Counted from the stretch's first letter, positions 41,066 to 50,280 are shown. The stretch: DNA of 64,000 nt from Bradyrhizobium sp. WSM3983 (GCF_000473045.1 NZ_AXAY01000038.1:1-64000), one strand, 5' to 3'. Translations and numbers: made by a program. The notes: a model not told the origin generated them from the letters alone.

Positions 41066-41833
41066 GTGGAGGCCGGCCTGCGGTCGATCCCAACCAGCCA
41101 CGTTTCCACGGCGGAACAGATTCAATTGCCGCCACCCTTCACTTTGGTCAGGTTGCGCGAGAGCGGGGACGCGTTTGCCTATGCATGCCGCATTGCACCC
41201 GAAAGCGGCGCCGGCACGCTGGTCTATGTCGGGCGGTTCGACCTCGCTGAGTTCGCGGTGGTGCTGGAGCCAGCGGAGCCGCTGACGACCGCGCGGCGAG
41301 CTTTCTACGCTTGCATGGTTGCCCTCACAGACGCCCTGCGCGCCCATGCGCCACCGACCAAGGAGGTTGCAGTCGGTTGGCCGGATTCCGTCAGGATCGA
41401 CGGAGGGCTGGTTGGCGGGGGGCGGATGGCCTGGCCGACGTCCGCGGACGAGGATGAGCCGCCGGCCTGGCTTGTATTCGGGGCCATGATCCGGACGGTG
41501 GTGATGGCGGATCATGATCCCGGTGTTTATCCGCTCGCCTCCGCGCTGGATCAGGAGGGGTTTGGCGAAGCCGGAGCGGTGCAGGTGACCGAGAGCTTCG
41601 TGCGGCACCTGATGCGCGCGATCGACAATTGGCGGGTCGACGGATTCGACAGTGTCGCGCGCGAGTATCTCAGCCGCATCCCTCGCGAGCGGCAAACGCT
41701 TCGACGCATCGACGATTGCGGCGATCTGGTCACGCGCCGCACCGGTAGTGATACGACTGAGCGGGCAGACCTCGTTAAGGCTCTAGCCTCGCCATCCTGG
41801 CTCGATCCGACGCTTGGAGGGCCGAAGCGGTGA
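41066..41833 (+). CDS. Biotin/lipoate protein ligase-like protein of the formate dehydrogenase locus
   Basis: I place the start at GTG 41066 (after AAGGGGAAA), which leaves room for divergent promoters; an ATG at 41003 is possible. The 255-residue protein resembles the biotin/lipoate A/B ligase fold proteins seen next to alphaproteobacterial formate dehydrogenases (PPPFTLVRLRESGDAFAYAC, then GWPDSVRIDGGLVGGGRMAW). The GGLVGGGR stretch corresponds to the ligase ATP/acyl-binding region. No acceptor domain with a biotin or lipoyl lysine is encoded nearby, so its substrate is unclear. Its stop overlaps the next start (GTGA). Confidence 0.7.
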   Translation: MEAGLRSIPTSHVSTAEQIQLPPPFTLVRLRESGDAFAYACRIAPESGAGTLVYVGRFDLAEFAVVLEPAEPLTTARRAFYACMVALTDALRAHAPPTKEVAVGWPDSVRIDGGLVGGGRMAWPTSADEDEPPAWLVFGAMIRTVVMADHDPGVYPLASALDQEGFGEAGAVQVTESFVRHLMRAIDNWRVDGFDSVAREYLSRIPRERQTLRRIDDCGDLVTRRTGSDTTERADLVKALASPSWLDPTLGGPKR

Positions 41834-42378
41834 AAAAGACCGTCAAACTTCTGCGTACCATTGCGCTCGATGCCTCCGACACCTTCATGTTCGACGTGCC
41901 GGCAGTATCAGGCGAATGGGCCGTCTCCGGCGCCTTCCGCTTCTGCGATCAGGATCCGGTGAAGCTGAGCGGAAAGGCGCGCGCCGCCTTCCGCAGCGGC
42001 TTTCTCGGCGTGCAATCCTGGGGATGGTCGACGCTGGCACAGATTGTTCCGGCGACCGAGGACGATTGCCAGACGCTGATCGAACTCCTTGCCAGGCAAC
42101 TCGTTGATCGGTTCGGCGCACCGGACATAGCAATTGCAAGGATCGCTGCGGAAGAAGAAGTTACTTTTGCGCAGTCGCTCTGCACGCATCCGATCAGCTC
42201 TCTCATTGCGATTCACCGTTCGGCAAGTAATAGCGAAGTCCACGAGGCCTTCCGCAGGCTACAACTGCGGGAGGGGCAGCATGGCAAGGCATTCTCGTTC
42301 ATGGAAGTCGAGGATGATGTCGAACCCAACAGCGATCTGAACGGTGCGGATATGGGCCAGGAGCGGCGCCTCCGATGA
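41830..42378 (+). CDS. DUF6505-like accessory protein
   Basis: The gene starts at GTG 41830, overlapping the previous stop, and encodes 182 residues without signal peptide or membrane segment (KKTVKLLRTIALDASDTFMF at the start; AIARIAAEEEVTFAQSLC in the middle). I recognise it only as one of the uncharacterised proteins that accompany membrane formate dehydrogenase in Bradyrhizobium and Rhodopseudomonas. Four-base overlaps on both sides show tight translational coupling. No catalytic motif is visible. Confidence 0.7.
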   Translation: MKKTVKLLRTIALDASDTFMFDVPAVSGEWAVSGAFRFCDQDPVKLSGKARAAFRSGFLGVQSWGWSTLAQIVPATEDDCQTLIELLARQLVDRFGAPDIAIARIAAEEEVTFAQSLCTHPISSLIAIHRSASNSEVHEAFRRLQLREGQHGKAFSFMEVEDDVEPNSDLNGADMGQERRLR

Positions 42379-43382
42379 ACGATTTCTGGATCGCGTGCGG
42401 ACATCATCTACTCGATCGCGACGAGAGCGGGGGGCTTCCCGTTACCGACGAATTCTTGAAGGCTTATTTTGCCCGTCCCGAGCTGATGCCGCCGAAGGAC
42501 GCGTGCCTGGTCGAACAAAGACTGCATCGCGGGATGCTTGCCGATCCGCGCCAGGCGGTCGGTGCGGATGAGGTCGCTGCGATCGCTGATGAGGACGCGC
42601 GGGAGAACTGGCGCTTCGTGCTGGGGTTCCGCGATCTCATGTTGCGGCACCCAACGCTCGAAGCTGCGTATCTCGCGGCCGTCCGCTCGCGATCAAACGA
42701 CCTGCCGCCGCTGTTCATCAATCAGCTCGTGCAGGTGATCCTGCGCAACGCTCTTGATGGTAACGACGATCCCTTCGTGCTGCGTGCCGGCGAGCTGTTC
42801 TTCCGACCGCAGCGGATTCTTCCGCACGAACAGGCCTTGCTGCTTGGCGATGACGAGGTCGTCGGTGGTCGCAGCCCGACGCCCATCTTGTCGTTGATCT
42901 CGATGCTGGATACCAAGACGGACGCCCATCTCGATGTGCTGAGCGAAGAAAACGCCGAGACCTATTGGGAACGCAGCGACCAGTTCGATATGGCCCTCGA
43001 TCTGTCCGCAGGTGCGCGAGGGTCTCGCGCACTGGCGCAGGTGATGACGCGCTGGGTTTCCCATCTGCTCGGGATCGATGTTGCCATTGAGCCGTTGACG
43101 GAACTACGCGAGGTGAGGCTGAGCTGGTATATTGGACTGGACGCTGACGCCACCAGGATGGGCGATCGGCTTTGGCACGGCGACGAGCTTGACGAGCACA
43201 GCGCACGGCGAGTGCTTTCGCTGTTTCGCCTGACCTTTGCGGATTCTGGGCTCGCCGGGGGGACCTTGCGGGGCGAGCCAGTCTATCTGATCCTCGCGAT
43301 GACAGCCGATCAGAAGCTACGCATGAAACCGCAGAATCTGTTGACGGGACTGCCGATCAAGCGCCTGGAAGCCATCTCATGA
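42375..43382 (+). CDS. DUF6352-like accessory protein
   Basis: This 335-residue cytoplasmic protein begins MNDFWIACGHHLLDRDESGG, a highly characteristic opening of this uncharacterised family, and has a mostly helical composition (FINQLVQVILRNALDGNDDPF). The ATG overlaps the preceding stop by four bases and its own stop overlaps the DUF3305 start. Cysteine and histidine residues in the opening (CGHH) could bind a metal, but that is a guess. The locus position suggests a role in assembly of the formate dehydrogenase. Confidence 0.75.
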   Translation: MNDFWIACGHHLLDRDESGGLPVTDEFLKAYFARPELMPPKDACLVEQRLHRGMLADPRQAVGADEVAAIADEDARENWRFVLGFRDLMLRHPTLEAAYLAAVRSRSNDLPPLFINQLVQVILRNALDGNDDPFVLRAGELFFRPQRILPHEQALLLGDDEVVGGRSPTPILSLISMLDTKTDAHLDVLSEENAETYWERSDQFDMALDLSAGARGSRALAQVMTRWVSHLLGIDVAIEPLTELREVRLSWYIGLDADATRMGDRLWHGDELDEHSARRVLSLFRLTFADSGLAGGTLRGEPVYLILAMTADQKLRMKPQNLLTGLPIKRLEAIS

Positions 43383-43891
43383 GCGCCGCCCTGCCAATCC
43401 TGCGTATCCCCGTCGGCATCGTCGTCGAACGGCGCAAGGCGGATTCGCCCTGGGTGGATTTCATCTGGCGGAGCGCCGCCGCGTTGCCTGACGAACCGGA
43501 CACGGAGGCCTGGACAATCCTGCGCGAGCAGGAAGGCACGACCCTGTTCTATGCTGGCAGCGCAACGGTTGATTTGTACGTGTCGGAAACCGCGCGTTAT
43601 CGTGACAATCTCGCCTCCGGCATACCGAGCATCTGGGTGGTCTTGAGCCCATCCGAGGGGGCTTGGCCTTATACGGTCGCCGCGGCGACCGCTGATCCTG
43701 CGGAAGGAGAGGGGTTTACCGAGGCCGCTGACAATCTGGTTGAAGCTGTACCAATGCCAGAGGTGGTGCGCGAGGTGATTGAAAGCTTCATCGCCGAACA
43801 CCACGTCGAGAGGGAGTTCGTCAAACGCGAGCGAAGGCGCGCCGATCCCGAGGCCCTGGCGCGTCGGCAGCATGAAAGCGGGCAAGAATGA
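43379..43891 (+). CDS. DUF3305-domain protein
   Basis: This 170-residue soluble protein has the DUF3305 pattern IPVGIVVERRKADSPWVDFI, then GSATVDLYVSETARYRDNLASGIPSIWV. It is regularly found between DUF3306 and other accessory genes in formate dehydrogenase clusters, and no enzymatic role has been shown. The ATG overlaps the DUF6352-like stop, and its stop overlaps the DUF3306 start. Confidence 0.85.
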   Translation: MSAALPILRIPVGIVVERRKADSPWVDFIWRSAAALPDEPDTEAWTILREQEGTTLFYAGSATVDLYVSETARYRDNLASGIPSIWVVLSPSEGAWPYTVAAATADPAEGEGFTEAADNLVEAVPMPEVVREVIESFIAEHHVEREFVKRERRRADPEALARRQHESGQE

Positions 43892-44496
43892 CTGAGGAAG
43901 AATTCCTTGCGCGCTGGTCGCGCCGCAAGCGCGAGGCAAAGTCGAGCGTTCCGGTTCCGCAAACGGCCAAGCCTGCCAGCGAGACCCCCGCGCCATCCAC
44001 GGAGGTCGAGGTCGCCCCCGAAGTCGATCTTGCGAGCCTGCCGTCCATCGATTCAATCACGGCCATGACCGACATCACCGTATTCCTGCGCGAAGGTATT
44101 CCGCGGGAATTGACCCGCGCAGCCCTTCGCCGCGCCTGGACGGCCGACCCGGCGATCCGCGATTTTGTTGGTCTCGCCGAGAACGCCTGGGATTTCAACG
44201 ATCCGAACGCCATGCCGGGGTTCGGACCGCTCGATTGCTCGCAGGCTGAGCTGGCCGCCTGGGTCGACCGGATTGTCGGTGGCCTGCGTAACGCGGCAGA
44301 GGCACAGGCTGACACGCCGACGCAGTTGCCGGAATTCTCCGACGTTCCGAACACGGACGTTGTGCACTCTGCGATGCGTACAGAGAAGCCTGATCAAGCG
44401 GACCACACGGAGATCGCGCCTCCCGTTGCACCGCAACCGACCATGGAAGCGGATGCAGTTCGGCGCTGCACACACGGCGGTGCCCTGCCTCGCTAA
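43888..44496 (+). CDS. DUF3306-domain protein
   Basis: This 202-residue protein begins EEEFLARWSRRKREAK, followed by a proline-rich linker and the conserved core SITAMTDITVFLREGIPRELTRAALRRAW, which defines DUF3306. The last 60 residues are low-complexity and not conserved. It ends the accessory operon, 133 bases before the HTH-TorD gene. Function is unknown; co-occurrence with formate dehydrogenase is the only clue. Confidence 0.85.
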   Translation: MTEEEFLARWSRRKREAKSSVPVPQTAKPASETPAPSTEVEVAPEVDLASLPSIDSITAMTDITVFLREGIPRELTRAALRRAWTADPAIRDFVGLAENAWDFNDPNAMPGFGPLDCSQAELAAWVDRIVGGLRNAAEAQADTPTQLPEFSDVPNTDVVHSAMRTEKPDQADHTEIAPPVAPQPTMEADAVRRCTHGGALPR

Positions 44497-44629
44497 TATT
44501 GCGACGAAAGGCGATAGCCTCAAACTATAGGTCGGCAATTGACCATCTGCGGAACCAGGTTTACGCTTCGTTAGCGCTTTGTTGCGCAAGCAAAATCAGT
44601 CACTCGGGTCTCAGGCAACAGAGGTCCTT

Positions 44630-45421
44630 ATGCGTGACGCCGGACTTGATCGCGCCATTGACGCCGCAGGCGGCGTGGCCCAGCTTGCGCGCAAGATCCG
44701 CATCAGCCAACCCTCGGTTTCGAACTGGAGCAAGGTACCCGCTCAGCGGGTGATTGCAGTGGAAGCGGCAACGGGTGTTCCCCGCGCGGTGCTGCGGCCT
44801 GATCTCTATCCAGATCTCCCTCACAACCGCACGGTATCGCACAACAGCATCGATCCGGTCGATTTTGCGCGAGCGCAGGAATACGCTCTTCTCGCCACCT
44901 TGCTGGCCGCCGCGCCCTCCAAGAAGTTGCTCGATCGGCTTGCAGGCTTGAGCGGAGATGGGACGCCGCTCGGTCAGGCTCACGCCGCCTTGGCGGAATC
45001 CGCCATGCGCGAGATCACAGGTCAAGTCGAACGCGAATATTTTGACCTGTTCGTCGGTCTCGGCCGCGGTGAGTTGCTGCCTTACGAGTCCTATTATTTG
45101 ACCGGCTTCCTCAACGAACGGCCGCTGTCACGCTTGCGGGCCGATCTCGCAGCGCTCGGCATCGAGCGCGCCGCGAACAGTTCTGAGCCTGAGGATCATG
45201 CCGCTGTCCTCTGCGAGATCATGGCGGGAATGGCCGACGGCCGCCTGGAAGCGTCGTCCGATGCGCAACGCACCCTGTTCGAAAAGCACGTCTCGCCTTG
45301 GATGGGACGTCTGTTCGCCGACATGGAGAAGGCCGCAAGTGCAAAGTTCTATCGTGCGGTCGGCACGCTCGGCCGCCTATTTATCGAGATCGAGAGGCAA
45401 GGATTCTCCTTCGCCAAGTGA
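44630..45421 (+). CDS. HTH (Cro/YdaS-type)-TorD chaperone fusion
   Basis: The start at ATG 44630 has AGAGG at a good distance. Residues about 1-60 are a small helix-turn-helix of the YdaS/Cro kind (DRAIDAAGGVAQLARKIRIS followed by QPSVSNWSKVPAQR). Residues about 80-260 are an all-helical TorD-family domain (REYFDLFVGLGRGELLPYESYY, FGLFIEIE-like GRLFIEIERQGFSF at the end). TorD proteins hold molybdoenzyme apoproteins and guard Tat signal peptides until the cofactor is inserted. The gene precedes the Tat-target, alpha, beta and gamma genes, so the chaperone is for this formate dehydrogenase. The DNA-binding part suggests that the free chaperone may also report enzyme assembly to transcription. 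Confidence 0.85.
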   Translation: MRDAGLDRAIDAAGGVAQLARKIRISQPSVSNWSKVPAQRVIAVEAATGVPRAVLRPDLYPDLPHNRTVSHNSIDPVDFARAQEYALLATLLAAAPSKKLLDRLAGLSGDGTPLGQAHAALAESAMREITGQVEREYFDLFVGLGRGELLPYESYYLTGFLNERPLSRLRADLAALGIERAANSSEPEDHAAVLCEIMAGMADGRLEASSDAQRTLFEKHVSPWMGRLFADMEKAASAKFYRAVGTLGRLFIEIERQGFSFAK

Positions 45422-45450
45422 CTAGCGCAGGTTGGTCCGGGAGAGATGCG

Positions 45451-45660
45451 ATGAGCGATGAAAAGAAAGCGATCGTCGGACGGCGCGACTTCCTCCGCAA
45501 GGTTGGCATCGGCACGGTAGGCGCTGGCGCCACGCTGGCGACGCCACTCGTCGGATCCGCTGAGGCCGACAGCGAGAACAACGATGAGAAGCGCAAGGCG
45601 CGCTACAAGGAATCCGATCACGTGAAGGCTTACTACCGCGTCAACCGCTATCCCGCCTGA
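45451..45660 (+). CDS. Formate dehydrogenase region Tat-target small protein
   Basis: This 69-residue protein is preceded by GGGAGAG. It begins MSDEKKAIVGRRDFLRKVGI, a twin-arginine signal, followed by an alanine/glycine-rich hydrophobic stretch (GTVGAGATLATPLVGSAEA) and a short charged tail ending HVKAYYRVNRYPA. Small proteins of this layout regularly precede formate dehydrogenase alpha genes in proteobacteria. The role is unknown; it may bind the alpha subunit and help its export. It lies 11 bases before the alpha subunit start. Confidence 0.88.
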   Translation: MSDEKKAIVGRRDFLRKVGIGTVGAGATLATPLVGSAEADSENNDEKRKARYKESDHVKAYYRVNRYPA

Positions 45661-45671
45661 GGGAGGCTGCC

Positions 45672-48620
45672 GTGCTTATCAAGCGAACACATCAGCATTC
45701 CGGATCCGACCGCCGCGGCTCTGTCGCGGACGTCCTCGCGAGCCAGACCAGTGGTCTCGATCGCCGCACCTTCCTGCGCCGGTCCGGTCTTGCGGGTGGC
45801 GCACTCGCGGCACTCGGTACCATGCCGGTTTCCGGCGTGCGCAAGGCGGAAGCGGCCACGGCGGGGCCGCTGACCGCCGGCGCGACCGTCAAGAAAAGCA
45901 TCTGTACGCATTGTTCGGTCGGATGCACCGTGACCGCGGAAGTGTTGAACGGAGTCTGGATCGGACAGGAGCCGAGCTGGGATTCCCCCATCAATCGTGG
46001 ATCTCATTGCGCAAAAGGTGCTTCCGTGCGCGAGCTGGTGCATAGCGAGCGGCGTTTGCGCTATCCGATGAAGCTCGTGAACGGGCAATGGACGCGCGTC
46101 TCCTGGGACACTGCGATCAACGAGATCGGCGACAAGATCCTCGAGGTTCGTGAAAAATCGGGTCCCGATTCCGTCTATTGGCTCGGCTCGGCCAAGATGA
46201 CCAACGAAGGCGCCTACCTGTTTCGCAAGCTCGGGGCGTTCTGGGGCACCAATAACACCGACCATCAGGCACGCATCTGCCATTCGACCACCGTTACCGG
46301 CGTCGCCAATACCTGGGGCTATGGCGCGATGACCAATAGCTACAATGATATCCGCAATGCGAAGACACAGGTCATCTTGGGCGGCAATCCGGCCGAAGCG
46401 CATCCGGTATCGCTGCAACATCTGCTCGAGGGCAAGGAGCTGCAAAAGGCTAACTTTGTCGTTATCGATCCGCGCCTGACGCGTACGGCGGCACACGCGA
46501 CCGAATATGTTCGGATGCGGCCAGGCACCGACATTCCGGTGCTCTACGGCATCATGTGGCACATTCTCCAGAATGGCTGGGAGGACAAGGAGTTCATCCG
46601 GCAGCGCGTCTACGGTTTCGATGACCTTAAGAAGGAGGTTGAGAAGTGGCCCCCGGATGAGGTCGAGCGCGTCACCGGCATTCCCGGCGAGCAGCTCAAG
46701 CGCGTCGCCAAGATGTTCGCCACCGAGAAGCCGGCAACCCTGATCTGGGCCATGGGTCAGACCCAGAAGACCGTCGGCACCGCCAACGTGCGGGCGAGCT
46801 GCATCGCACTCTTGATGACCGGCAATGTCGGTAAGGCCGGCGCGGGCGCCAACATCTTCCGTGGCCATGACAACGTGCAGGGTGCGACCGATGTCGGGCT
46901 CGATATCGTCACGCTGCCGTTCTACTACGGCCTTGCCGAAGGCGCCTGGAAGCATTGGTCGCGGGTTTGGGAGGTAGACTATGACTTCCTGAAGTCGCGC
47001 TTCGATTCCAAGCAGATCATGGAAACTCCCGGCATTCCGTTGACCCGCTGGTTCGAGGCGGTGACGCTGCCGAAAGATCAGGTCGCACAGAAGGACAATG
47101 TTCGGGCAGTGTTCGTTCAGGGACACGCCAGTAACAGTATCACCCGCATTCCGGAGTCTCTCAAAGGCCTGAAGGCGCTGGAACTGCTTGTCATTGCTGA
47201 CCCGCATCCGACGACCTGGGCGTCGCTCGCAGTCGAGGCCGGACGCAAGGATGGCGTCTACATCCTTCCTGTGGCCACACAATTCGAGTGCAAGGGGTCG
47301 CGGGTCGCCTCGAACCGCTCGCTGCAATGGGGCGAGCAGATCGTCAAACCGATCTTCGAATCGAAAGACGATCTCGAGGTCATCTATCTGATGGCGAAGA
47401 AATTCGGCTTCGCCGACCAGATGTTCAAGAACATCAAGGTCGAGAACAATCTTCCTGAGGCGGAGGATGTGCTGCGCGAGATGAACCGCGGCAGCTGGTC
47501 GACCGGCTATTGCGGGCAATCGCCCGAGCGCCTCAAGGCGCACATGAAGAACCAGGCGAAGTTCGACATGCTGACGATGCGGGCGCCGAAGGACGATCCC
47601 GAGGTCGGCGGCGACTATTACGGCCTGCCATGGCCATGCTGGGGATCACCGGACGTCAAGCATCCCGGCACGCCGCTCCTCTACAACACCAATCTGCACG
47701 TGATGGATGGCGGCGGCACGTTCCGGCCGCGGTTCGGCATCGAGCGCGAGGAGAAGCTGCCGGACGGTACGACGCGAAAGGTGAGCCTGCTCGCGGATGG
47801 CTCGTACTCGTTAGGGTCGGGAATTCAGGACGGCTACCCGGAGTTCACGCTGGCGAGCCTGAAGAAGCTCGGCTGGGACGCCGAGCTCTCCGAAGCGGAA
47901 ATGGCGGTGATCAACAAGATCAATCCCGCCAATCCGGACACGGTGTCGTGGGCGCTCGACCTGTCGGGAGGCATCCAGCGCGTGGCGCTGGCGCATGGCT
48001 GTGTTCCCTACGGCAACGGCAAGGCGCGCATGAATGCATTCGGTTTGCCCGATCCGATTCCTGTTCACCGCGAGCCGATCTACACGCCGCGCGTCGACCT
48101 CGTCGCCAAATATCCGACGCTGCCCGACGCCAAGCAGTTCCGGATGCCCAATATCGGGTTTTCCGTGCAGAAGGCAGCCGTGGAGAAGGGGATTGCCAAA
48201 CAGTTTCCGCTCATCCTCTCGTCGGGCCGCCTGGTCGAGTATGAGGGCGGCGGCGAGGAGACGCGTACCAATCCGTGGCTTGCTGAGCTGCAGCAGGACA
48301 TGTTCATCGAGATCAATCCTGCCGATGCCGCCGATCGCGGCGTCAAGGACGGCGGCTGGGTCTGGGTCACGGGTGCCGAGAACAATTCCCGGGCCAGGAT
48401 GAAAGCGCTCGTCACCGAGCGCATCGGCAAGGGCGTTGCCTGGATGCCATTCCACTTCGGCGGCTGGTTCGCGGGCAAGGATCTTCGCGGGAATTATCCG
48501 AAGGGCACCGACCCGATCGTGCTCGGCGAAAGCGCCAACACGATCACTACGTACGGATACGACCCCGCGACGGGCATGCAGGAGCCCAAGGTCACTCTCT
48601 GCCAGATCGCGGCGGCATAA
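45672..48620 (+). CDS. Formate dehydrogenase alpha subunit, molybdopterin, Tat-exported, cysteine form
   Basis: This 982-residue catalytic subunit starts at GTG 45672 behind GGGAGG. It has a twin-arginine signal LDRRTFLRRSGLAGG (about 29-43), a [4Fe-4S] site at C78, C81, C85 and C113 (CTHCSVGC and HCAKG), and the molybdenum ligand in QARICHSTTV (C203), where E. coli FdnG and FdoG have selenocysteine. No in-frame TGA or SECIS-dependent site is needed. Further MGD-binding blocks include NPAEAHP and GHDNVQGATD. It oxidises formate to CO2 in the periplasm and passes electrons through the beta subunit to the cytochrome b subunit and quinone. It forms an operon with the next two genes. Confidence 0.95.
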   Translation: MLIKRTHQHSGSDRRGSVADVLASQTSGLDRRTFLRRSGLAGGALAALGTMPVSGVRKAEAATAGPLTAGATVKKSICTHCSVGCTVTAEVLNGVWIGQEPSWDSPINRGSHCAKGASVRELVHSERRLRYPMKLVNGQWTRVSWDTAINEIGDKILEVREKSGPDSVYWLGSAKMTNEGAYLFRKLGAFWGTNNTDHQARICHSTTVTGVANTWGYGAMTNSYNDIRNAKTQVILGGNPAEAHPVSLQHLLEGKELQKANFVVIDPRLTRTAAHATEYVRMRPGTDIPVLYGIMWHILQNGWEDKEFIRQRVYGFDDLKKEVEKWPPDEVERVTGIPGEQLKRVAKMFATEKPATLIWAMGQTQKTVGTANVRASCIALLMTGNVGKAGAGANIFRGHDNVQGATDVGLDIVTLPFYYGLAEGAWKHWSRVWEVDYDFLKSRFDSKQIMETPGIPLTRWFEAVTLPKDQVAQKDNVRAVFVQGHASNSITRIPESLKGLKALELLVIADPHPTTWASLAVEAGRKDGVYILPVATQFECKGSRVASNRSLQWGEQIVKPIFESKDDLEVIYLMAKKFGFADQMFKNIKVENNLPEAEDVLREMNRGSWSTGYCGQSPERLKAHMKNQAKFDMLTMRAPKDDPEVGGDYYGLPWPCWGSPDVKHPGTPLLYNTNLHVMDGGGTFRPRFGIEREEKLPDGTTRKVSLLADGSYSLGSGIQDGYPEFTLASLKKLGWDAELSEAEMAVINKINPANPDTVSWALDLSGGIQRVALAHGCVPYGNGKARMNAFGLPDPIPVHREPIYTPRVDLVAKYPTLPDAKQFRMPNIGFSVQKAAVEKGIAKQFPLILSSGRLVEYEGGGEETRTNPWLAELQQDMFIEINPADAADRGVKDGGWVWVTGAENNSRARMKALVTERIGKGVAWMPFHFGGWFAGKDLRGNYPKGTDPIVLGESANTITTYGYDPATGMQEPKVTLCQIAAA

Positions 48621-48632
48621 GGAGCAACGACG

Positions 48633-49229
48633 ATGGCACGTATGAAATTTCTCTGCGACGCCGACCGTTGCATCGAGTGCAACGCCTGCGTCACGGCCTG
48701 CAAGAACGAGCACGAGGTTCCTTGGGGCATCAACCGGCGCCGGGTCGTCACCATCAACGACGGCAAGCCCGGCGAGCGCTCGGTCTCGATGGCTTGCATG
48801 CACTGCACCGATGCGCCCTGCGCGGCGGTGTGCCCGGTGAACTGCTTCTACACCACCGCCGATGGCGTGGTGCTGCACTCCAAGGATCTCTGCATCGGCT
48901 GCGGCTATTGCTTCTACGCCTGTCCGTTCGGAGCGCCGCAATATCCCAAAGTCGGAAACTTCGGCTCGCGCGGCAAGATGGACAAATGCACCTACTGCGC
49001 CGGTGGCCCAGAGGCCGACGGCAGCAAGGAGGAATACGAGAAGTACGGTGCGAACCGGCTCGCCGAGGGCAAGCTGCCGCTCTGTGCCGAGATGTGCTCG
49101 ACCAAGTCACTGCTCGCCGGTGACGGCGAGATCATCGCCCAGATCTACAAGGAACGCGTGATGAAACGCGGCTACGGCTCGGGTGCCTGGGGTTGGAAGA
49201 CCGCCTATCGCGAGTCGATTGAATCCTGA
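48633..49229 (+). CDS. Formate dehydrogenase beta subunit, four [4Fe-4S] clusters
   Basis: This 198-residue ferredoxin-like subunit has motifs CIECNACVTACKNEH (C13-C23), CMHCTDAPCAAVCPVNC, CIGCGYCFYACPFGAPQYP and a fourth set KCTYC...LCAEMCSTK. It carries electrons from the alpha subunit to the haem b subunit. It lacks the C-terminal membrane anchor helix found in E. coli FdnH and FdoH, ending at WGWKTAYRESIES, so membrane attachment must come from the gamma subunit. It lies 12 bases after the alpha gene, with AAGGAG before the start. Confidence 0.94.
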   Translation: MARMKFLCDADRCIECNACVTACKNEHEVPWGINRRRVVTINDGKPGERSVSMACMHCTDAPCAAVCPVNCFYTTADGVVLHSKDLCIGCGYCFYACPFGAPQYPKVGNFGSRGKMDKCTYCAGGPEADGSKEEYEKYGANRLAEGKLPLCAEMCSTKSLLAGDGEIIAQIYKERVMKRGYGSGAWGWKTAYRESIES

Positions 49230-49266
49230 GGCGGCCGTCACGTGTCGTAAATGCCGGGAGGAGTTC

Positions 49267-50274
49267 ATGTCGTCATTTGGAAGGGTCATTCGCCTCGCTA
49301 TCGGTGCGTGGGCATTGCTTCTGTTGATCACGGCGGCACCGGCACCGTCACTGGCCCAGCAGATCAACCCGACCGCGAGTTCGGTCAACGAGCGGCAGTT
49401 GCTGCAGGAGGCGGACCGGATCCAGGGCCGCGTCAGCATCCCCGACCAGCGTTCCAGCGTGCTTATGCAGCCGGCTGGCCGTGAGTGGCGTGAATTCCGC
49501 AACGTTGTGCTCCGCTGGATCGGTGGCGTCGCTATCGTCGGCATGATGGCGGTTCTCGTGATCTTCTATCTCACCCGCGGCATGGTCCGTTTGGAGAGCG
49601 GACGATCCGGCCGTACGATCGTGCGCTTCGACACCTTTGAGCGTTTCGTGCACTGGATGACAGCGACCTGCTTCATCATTTTGGCGATCTCCGGACTGAA
49701 TATCACCTTCGGTCGGCCGGTGCTGCTGCCGCTGATCGGCTTCGAGGCCTTCTCGGAGTGGTCGCAATGGGCTAAATATGCCCACAACTATCTGAGCTTC
49801 CCGTTCACCATCGGCGTCGTCGTGATCTTCCTGATGTGGATCGGCGGCAATATCCCGAACAAGGTGGATGTTGCCTGGATCAGGCGGGGAGGGGGCATTG
49901 TCGGCCATGATCATCCGCCGGCCTATCGCTTCAATGCCGGCCAGAAGATGATCTATTGGATCGTCGTGATCGGCGGCGGCCTGGTTGCCGTTACGGGATA
50001 CCAGCTGATGTTCCCGTTCTACGTCACTGGGATCGAGGGAATGCAGCTGGCCCAGATCGTCCACTCCGTCGTGGCCGTGCTGTTCGTCGCGACGATGATC
50101 GCGCACATCTATATCGGTACGATTGGAATGGAAGGTGCGTTCGAGGCTATGGGCTCAGGTGAGGTCGACGTCAACTGGGCGCGCGAACACCACAGCCTCT
50201 GGCTCGATCAGCAGATGGCGCGAACGGGACCGGGCGGTAGCCAGACACAACCCGCAAACGCGGCAGCCGAGTGA
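49267..50274 (+). CDS. Formate dehydrogenase gamma subunit, cytochrome b556
   Basis: The start is ATG 49267 behind GGGAGGAG; a longer upstream frame starts inside the beta gene. The 335-residue protein has a signal-like first segment (AIGAWALLLLITAAPAPSLAQ), an extra membrane helix near 85-107 (WIGGVAIVGMMAVLVIFYL), then the four-helix cytochrome b core. Likely haem-ligand histidines are in FERFVHWMTATCF, YAHNYLSF and VHSVVAVLF...IAHIYIG. It anchors the complex and reduces quinone. The extended N-terminal region is typical of the longer alphaproteobacterial version of this subunit. Confidence 0.93.
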   Translation: MSSFGRVIRLAIGAWALLLLITAAPAPSLAQQINPTASSVNERQLLQEADRIQGRVSIPDQRSSVLMQPAGREWREFRNVVLRWIGGVAIVGMMAVLVIFYLTRGMVRLESGRSGRTIVRFDTFERFVHWMTATCFIILAISGLNITFGRPVLLPLIGFEAFSEWSQWAKYAHNYLSFPFTIGVVVIFLMWIGGNIPNKVDVAWIRRGGGIVGHDHPPAYRFNAGQKMIYWIVVIGGGLVAVTGYQLMFPFYVTGIEGMQLAQIVHSVVAVLFVATMIAHIYIGTIGMEGAFEAMGSGEVDVNWAREHHSLWLDQQMARTGPGGSQTQPANAAAE

Positions 50275-50280
50275 GACGGT

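Noticed and set aside
45648..47543. 631-codon open frame on the minus strand
   Set aside because: It is antisense to the formate dehydrogenase alpha subunit, whose cluster and Tat motifs are clear on the plus strand.
45672..48620. Selenocysteine formate dehydrogenase
   Set aside because: There is no in-frame TGA and the active-site position is cysteine.
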